Below, piece after piece: positions 7,863 through 12,387 of a DNA stretch of 12,387 bases. The notes beneath the pieces were generated by a model that was not told the origin of the DNA, did no database searches, and saw only the letters and a program-made list of their open reading frames with translations. The DNA is from Physocladia obscura. Lineage: Eukaryota; Chytridiomycota; Chytridiomycetes; Chytridiales; Chytriomycetaceae. Numbering within the stretch: position 1 is the first letter of the stretch; every line of letters begins with the position of its first letter. The stretch covers positions 10,934 through 23,320 of the forward strand of contig JADGJH010000258.1 in NCBI GenBank assembly GCA_027596945.1, read 5' to 3'. The position numbers and the translations under genes are program-made.

Positions 7863-9804
7863 TCAACGCTTTCCAGCAAGTGTGTTGAGAGCGTACGGAT
7901 AAGCACGATCCATCATTTCTTTCAAATCTTCAGCTTTAACTAACTGATCAACTTGATGTCCCAAACCAACCCCAGCACGACCACCTTCGGCAGCCCAGTC
8001 AGCTTCCTTTTTTAACCCACGCTCCGTCCAAATTGTCTTGAGAGCACCAACAAGCCCATCCATAAGTTCTGGGCCATGTCTGGGAGTTGGGGTAACGCGG
8101 AGACGTTCCTCCCCAACAGAAACAGTTGGATAGTTAATGGACTGAACATAAATTTTGAAACGACTGAGAAGCTCGTCAGAAACACTCTTGGCAGTCTCAG
8201 CATCGCCAACAAGAATAGGAACAATGTGAGAAGGGTTTGGGACGACAGGAATGCCAAGATCAGAAAGAGTAGATTTAAGCATACGGGTGTGCAACTGTTG
8301 ACCAGCACGTTCTACAGGAGAATTTCTAAGGTGACGAATGGCAGTCAAGGCACCAGAAACAACACCTGGTGGGAGAGATGTTGTGAAGATAAACCCTGGC
8401 GCATACGAACGGATCAGATCAACAAGATTAGCATTGGCAGCTGGGAAGAAAAAATTCGGTTCAAATGAAATATAATTTGAAGTTTGAAACAGTACTAACC
8501 AATATATCCTCCAACAACACCATACGCTTTTCCAAGTGTTCCACAAACAATATCAATATCGTCGATGGCATTAATGTACTCAGCAACACCGCCTCCATTT
8601 TCTCCATACATTCCAACAGCATGAACTTCGTCCAAGTACGTGATGGCATTGTACTTTTTCGCCAACGCAGCAATTTCCTTTATGTGCCCAATATTTCCAC
8701 TCATCGAGTATACAGACTCGAATGCAATAATTTTTGGAACAGCAATATCATATTTCTGCAATTGCTCTTCCAAGGATTTCAAATCATTGTGCTTGAAAAT
8801 GTGCTTCGGAGCTCTGCTGTTCCGAATTCCGAGAATCATGGACGCGTGGTTACTTGCATCACTAAAAACGACGCATTCCGGCATTTTTGAGCCGAGTGTA
8901 GACAGAGTAGCATCATTTGCAACAAAACAAGAAGAAAACACTAACGCAGCTTCCTTCTTATGAAGAGAAGCAAGCTCGTTCTCCAGTGACAGATGAAGTT
9001 GAGCGTTACCAGCAATGTTACGAGTTCCACCGGCACCAGCGCCATATTTGTCAATAGTAGCTCTGAAACAAAGATAATATGAGTTCACAATAAAAGGAGG
9101 TGATATACTCACTTCATTGCTTCGACTACTTCAGGGTGCTTACTCATTCCAAGATAATCATTCGAGCACCAAACCGTAACGTGCTCTCCAGTTCCGGTAT
9201 GGGCCATAGGATAAAGCTTGGCAAGGCGATTGATGTTGTTGAAGTAACGGTATGACTTGTCTTTGTGTTTTTTGTCAAGTTCATTGGCAAAGAAACCACT
9301 ATAGTCAAATCCGCCAGTACAGGCCTGGGTGGAGGCTGGAGGAGCATGTGGGGCCTCGACGTGCGACTTTTTGAGCGAGTCTTTGGCAGATGACGTGATT
9401 TTGGTGGGTTTGAGGACAGGCGGTTGTTCGCTATTTTGGAGATGAGATAAGGTAGGATGGCTGTTTTACTAATTAAATAAGACAACTTACACCCCAGACA
9501 AGTCATTGGAGGAGACGGGGGCAGCAGAGGTAGCCATGGAGCGGGCAGCCGCGGAGGAGACGCGGCGCACTTTCTGAAAGGCGATTGCGGGGCCAAAGAC
9601 AGGGCAGGCCTGGGCGGCGCGAAGGAGGGCCGAGGTGGGCATCGTGCTGCTGCCGCTGCCACTGCCACTCACGGACCGGGACTGCGAGCGGGCGTGGGCG
9701 TGCAAGGGGCCGTGCGGCGACTGCATCTGGCGCAGGGCCGCCACAGGGGTGCGGGCAAGGAAAGGACAGGCGCGGGCGGCTGTGCTGATGAGATGTGCTT
9801 CCAT
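7863..9804 (-). CDS. HEM1: 5-aminolevulinate synthase, mitochondrial
   Basis: ALAS condenses glycine with succinyl-CoA (PLP-dependent) in the mitochondrial matrix, the first step of heme synthesis. Exons: 9804-9491, 9430-9113, 9062-8500, 8440-7863; introns 60, 50 and 59 bp, with donors GTAAGT, GTGAGT and GTTAGT. Spliced length is 1773 bp, 590 aa, slightly longer than yeast Hem1 (548). The Ala/Ser/Arg-rich presequence carries two heme regulatory Cys-Pro motifs, C13-P14 (RACPFLA) and C67-P68 (QACPVFG). The core shows WCSNDYLGM, GAGAGGTRNIAG, SDASNHASMI, LDEVHAVGMYG (Asp ~355) and the PLP lysine in GTLGKAYG (~Lys389), then APGFIFTTSLPP. All expected residues are present and the frame is intact. 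Exon 1 is strikingly GC-rich compared with its surroundings. Heme probably feeds back on import or stability through the CP motifs, as known for other ALAS enzymes. Confidence 0.97.
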
Positions 9805-10192
9805 CCTGTCGTCGCGTTATAGTATTGCCATGTTAGTATCTGCCGTCGAGTGATCATACGTTAAATGAAACAAGTGGTGTTTCGTGTTTTGCTATTACGT
9901 TTTTTCGTTTTCGTTGAATTTTGTTTCTGCTATAAATTATCAGGCTTTATACCCCATTAGATTTAAAGTTATTCGTAACTACAGGGGTATATGAGTTTTG
10001 TAGATTTCTCACAATCGACTGTGTAGCTCAAAAAAAAATCATTACGCCCGCATCTCACACTGTCAGTACTAATTTGATATATTCGAAATCATTTCCAAAT
10101 GAAAGAGGACCATGTGATTGAACTTACAGACAGAATTAATTCATTGCTTCATCAATTGATTTTAATTTCTCAAACATAACGTAAAACGCATA
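9805..10192 (-). promoter_or_regulatory. HEM1 upstream region
   Basis: This 388-bp gene-free stretch holds the HEM1 promoter and the 3' UTR of the upstream minus-strand gene. On the minus strand there is a TATAAAG at 9951-9945 (about 141 nt before the ATG) and a GATAA at 9941-9937. An 8-bp inverted repeat TATACCCC/GGGGTATA occupies 9948-9955 and 9984-9991; its right arm includes AGGGG, the yeast stress-response-element core. No RNA gene is seen. Confidence 0.45.
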
Positions 10193-11102
10193 TTACAACG
10201 TAGTGTAGACGGGAAACAGTCCATGCCGCTCCCAAAATTCTTTAGCATCGATCCCTTTTCCCAACTCGTCAACACTTCGCGGAAGCCCTTTCACACTACT
10301 TTCATTCATGCATTCAATCACCCATCTCCAAGTATCTGGATTTCCACGCTTTTTCAAGTCCCACCCAGTTGGTACTGCGCTACCTAAGAAATCCCACCAA
10401 TCAATCGTTCGCATGTTCGCAATAATCCACCGCCCTTCGCCAGGAATAAATTTACAATGAACTGCAACAATCGCGCGGGCAGCATCGATTCCATGGATGT
10501 AATGTACGCTTGTTTTCGATTTCAGCACTTCTTTTGTAGACGCAATGCGCGAAATAAAATTGCGCGGATTGCGTGTTGTCGAGTCATAAAGGCCGGCAAG
10601 ATGAAGAACAGTGGATGTGGCTGGGTATTTCGAGAGAAGTTTAGATTCGCCCTTGTTGCGGTCTGAAATTGCCGATAGCGGCGTGTGGCGATCACACCAT
10701 GGGTTTATTGTAGCATCGACCGGCGAGAAGTTTCCAGTTGAACCAAGGAGAATCCATTTTATTGGTGATGAGATTGCGTGTCGTGTCTTTTTTACAGTAG
10801 GAGAATAAATAAAATAATATGTAATCAATGGACATTATATTTACCTGTTCGTAAAATGAGGTCAGTCGATCCAACGCAAGCTCACTGAGAACTGGAAACG
10901 TAATAAGGACCGTTGTGGCAAGTGGGAGCTTTTCGAAAGGAGAAGAATCGTTTGATTCAGGATTAAATTGAAACTGAATTGTTCCACCGCGACCATCTCT
11001 AGTTGTCGTTGCGCATGACACATTTTTCTCCCGTGCTTCTGCGAGTACATATGTACCTGTCCATCCCTGCCCAAATACAAGCAAATCGACACTTTCTGAC
11101 AT
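10193..11102 (-). CDS. YeeZ-like NAD(P)-binding epimerase/dehydratase-family protein
   Basis: There are two exons, 11102-10845 and 10786-10193, joined across a 58-bp intron (10844-10787; donor CAG|GTAAAT, acceptor AAAAAAG, phase 0). The product is 283 aa. The N-terminus is a Rossmann strand-turn VDLLVFGQGWTG whose GxGxxG (residues 11-16) binds the dinucleotide. Later landmarks match the extended short-chain dehydrogenase family in its YeeZ-like branch: WILLGSTGNFSP (family LSSTGVYG), VLHLAGLYDSTTRNP (family RLAGIYGPGRN) and VHYIHGIDAARAIVAVH (family IHVDDxA). The catalytic Tyr of the YxxxK motif is not evident, since the position has Phe (GNF), so classical epimerase chemistry is doubtful. 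The substrate is unknown. No targeting signal is seen. The start is the first ATG, just before the Rossmann strand. It is divergent from a broken plus-strand relic. Confidence 0.85.
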
Positions 11103-11165
11103 GTTTTTCCTCACAGAAATAAATAAAAGAAAACTTTGTGTTCGCCATTGCGGGAACAAAAAACA
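11103..11165. promoter_or_regulatory. Short divergent intergenic region
   Basis: This 63-bp gap lies between the YeeZ-like start (minus) and the first plausible ATG of the plus-strand relic at 11166. It is AT-rich with no distinct motif. It would have to serve both directions if the relic was once a gene, otherwise only the YeeZ-like gene. Confidence 0.3.
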
Positions 11166-11497
11166 ATGAGTTTAATTGCAAGTTCATCTGCAAACCCAAC
11201 AGATACCACACAAAACAAGACCACTTCTACAAATAAATCCAGCCAACAGACACATTTGTACCTTCATCAAATTTGGATTTTTGAACTTTCATGGAGAACG
11301 AAAGGGAAATGGTGCGAAGGAGCTTACAATCAGCAGCAGCAGCACAAGTTTCTGAGCAATTTATGGGAATAAATCAAGCCATACACAGCTGAAGTTGAGC
11401 AACTCACTAGTTATGTAGAATCCACTTGACCTGGAGGAGTTCACCAAACTACTGATCAATTGCAGTCTATGATATCTGAACAGCTCATTGCTCAATA
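11166..11497 (+). pseudogene. Broken plus-strand coding relic, family unknown
   Basis: From ATG 11166 the frame gives a Ser/Thr/Asn/Gln-rich peptide (MSLIASSSANPTDTTQNKT). Near 11240 a +2 frame becomes more protein-like (PTDTFVPSSNLDF), hits a TGA, then continues as MENEREMVRRSLQSAAAAQV and SEQFMGINQAI. After a shift it reads TAEVEQLTSYVEST, a TGA, then GGVHQTTDQLQSMISEQLIAQ and a TAA. The pieces together look like one helical, Q/E/S-rich coding sequence broken by at least two frameshifts and two stops. A host gene remnant or the gag-like part of an element are both possible. I cannot name a family, and chance is not excluded. Confidence 0.35.
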
Positions 11498-11689
11498 ACT
11501 TTCCATGACATGTTGACTTCCTGGATTTGTTTGAGTTTTAGGTGCGGAATTAAATTGGAAGGTCTTCAAAAAAAATATTTATTTTTCATGATCCACAAAA
11601 ACTGAATAAAACCATTAATAATATTAATCATCCACATTAACTCCTACTCATCCTTTCCTTGCATCCAATATCGGAATTTATACATTCCT
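11498..11689. other. AT-rich spacer without recognisable content
   Basis: I see no coding potential, RNA gene or repeat pair here beyond A/T-rich runs such as one near 11570-11590. It lies between two relics and may belong to a decayed element. Confidence 0.4.
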
Positions 11690-12010
11690 GAGCTGTCCAA
11701 TCATATGGTTAAGTTGATTTGGTTTTAGCAGATCAAACAGGATTATATACCAGACAACTGTTTTGCTGATGGTCATGTGGAACTTGGCAAAAAATAAAGC
11801 AGCAGCTTTATCCAAGAAAGTACTGGTTTCTTCCAATAGAGTTTGATGATCCATTTCCTGTAATCTAGACCAAAAATTTTGTGCAATTTCACAACCAGTG
11901 CTTGTTTTCATTCTAGATCATCACCATTTTTGTATTGACTGATCCAATTTGCAATTGTTAACTGCAATTTTGCAAATAATCTTGCAAGTATCTTCTTTTT
12001 AAATCCTTGG
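11690..12010 (-). mobile_element. Tc1/mariner-like transposase relic (helix-turn-helix and start of DDE domain)
   Basis: Read on the minus strand with frameshifts, three pieces line up with Tc1/mariner-type transposases. First is a helix-turn-helix-like KKKILARLFAKLQLTIANWI SQYKNGDDLE segment (about 12008-11911) ending at a TGA. Second is a block FGLDYRKWIIKLYWKKPVL (about 11875-11820). Third, after a shift near 11815, is FLDKAAALFFAKFHMTISKT VVWYI (down to about 11750), the classic pre-DDE helix region. The catalytic DDE residues are absent and the sequence degrades after 11740. A further open piece (FGNPYACATSACITSKD, upstream to 12140) is not clearly part of it. I could not find terminal inverted repeats. 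The element is fragmentary and inactive. Identity rests on eye alignment from memory of the family. Confidence 0.45.
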
Positions 12011-12126
12011 AAGTAATACATGCAGAAGTAGCACATGCATATGGATTCCCAAACTTGGCCTGTTTAAACAGCATGTTAAATTTCTGCCATCTGCAGTTTT
12101 GATGTAACTCTTTCCATTTCAATAGA

Positions 12127-12177
12127 ATACCATATATCATGTAATATCTTCAATATTTAGCTTTCCATATATGGTAT
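12127..12177. repeat. 11-bp inverted repeat with a perfect CArG-box palindrome
   Basis: ATACCATATAT at 12127-12137 and its exact reverse complement ATATATGGTAT at 12167-12177 are 29 bp apart. The right arm contains CCATATATGG (12165-12174), a perfect CC(A/T)6GG MADS-box site. It sits upstream of the transposase relic on its strand. It may be a chance feature of AT-rich DNA. Confidence 0.5.
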
Positions 12178-12361
12178 CATTTTTGCTGGTGATAAACTAT
12201 AGTGTTCAGTGCATGAAGGGAGTCATTTGGCAGCAGGAGACAGAAAAGAGCATTTACAGTAGAGTACAAAATGATCAAATTCCTTTTTATGGCAAAATTA
12301 ACAGTATTTATATCACAATAAAAGATTCCTAAACAACTACAAAAAATAATACAGCAACAGG
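12178..12361. other. AT-rich sequence without recognisable genes
   Basis: No ORF of note, RNA gene or clear repeat is visible between the inverted repeat and the terminal CAA tract. If the transposase relic belonged to an element, its left end could lie here, but no terminal inverted repeat could be identified. Confidence 0.4.
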
Positions 12362-12387
12362 AACAACAACAACAACAACAACAACAA
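12362..12387 (+). repeat. (AAC)n/(CAA)n microsatellite at the right edge
   Basis: There are more than eight near-perfect trinucleotide units running off the end of the window. In one plus frame the tract reads as a glutamine run preceded by KIPKQLQKIIQQQE, open from about 12323. It could be the start of a poly-Q coding exon or simply a non-coding microsatellite; the window ends before this can be decided. Confidence 0.7.

Noticed and set aside
7585..7866. Unspliced 93-aa minus-strand ORF starting at 7866
   Set aside because: Its N-terminal FFFFLL part is a homopolymer in the HEM1 3' UTR; the real reading starts at MEVDNQ (7758) and splices into UBA3-like sequence at 7604.
8465..8963. Plus-strand ORFs over 8465-8963
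   Set aside because: They are antisense shadows of the highly conserved ALAS core exon and have no family features.
9144..9668. Long Pro/Arg/Ala-rich minus-strand ORF overlapping HEM1 exons 1 and 2
   Set aside because: It is in a different frame across an evident HEM1 intron; its composition is an artefact of GC-rich exon 1.
1..12387. tRNA, rRNA, CRISPR arrays, or bacterial operon signals
   Set aside because: I looked in the gene-free stretches and saw no cloverleaf, no regular direct repeats with spacers, and no Shine-Dalgarno-type organisation; the intron content is eukaryotic.

Overview
The window looks like nuclear DNA of a compact, intron-bearing eukaryote, most likely a fungus. A zoosporic (chytrid) lineage is my best guess, from general resemblance rather than any marker. 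The reasons are short introns of 45-77 bp with GT-AG ends (GTAAGT, GTGAGT and similar donors), intergenic gaps down to 8-25 bp, AATAAA-type signals, fungal housekeeping proteins read with the standard code, and an AT-rich background. Many introns had to be deduced by eye. They are supported where the spliced frame restores family homology (KTI12, UBA3, ALAS) or runs through several exons to a clean stop.

Layout: (1) 42-1013 +, KTI12 (Elongator/tRNA wobble modification factor), hiding a stop-free 51-bp intron. (2) 1022-2002 -, tail-to-tail with KTI12 and only 8 bp away, a six-exon gene for a 242-aa protein that looks like a truncated sphingosine/diacylglycerol-kinase-type pseudoenzyme. (3) 2028-5872 -, a three-exon gene for a ~1241-aa, mostly low-complexity Ser/Lys/Gln/Asn-rich protein of unknown function with a Q-rich coiled coil. 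(4) 6087-6601 -, a two-exon gene for a small unrecognised protein. (5) 6627-7758 -, a clear UBA3 (NEDD8-activating E1 catalytic subunit) pseudogene with frameshifts, three premature stops and loss of about 95 codons of the adenylation core. (6) 7863-9804 -, an intact four-exon HEM1 (5-aminolevulinate synthase) with two Cys-Pro heme regulatory motifs in its presequence. (7) 10193-11102 -, a two-exon YeeZ-like NAD(P)-binding epimerase/dehydratase-family protein. (8) 11160-12387, a decayed zone: a broken plus-strand coding relic, a frameshifted Tc1/mariner-like transposase relic on the minus strand, and a (CAA)n tract at the right edge.

The genes do not form one pathway. KTI12, HEM1 and UBA3 are unlinked housekeeping functions in a gene-dense neighbourhood. 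I found no convincing new multi-gene system. The most interesting items are the motif-less lipid-kinase-like gene, the UBA3 pseudogene beside intact genes (implying another copy elsewhere or very recent loss), and two stop-free introns whose length is a multiple of three. No tRNA, rRNA or CRISPR structure was seen.
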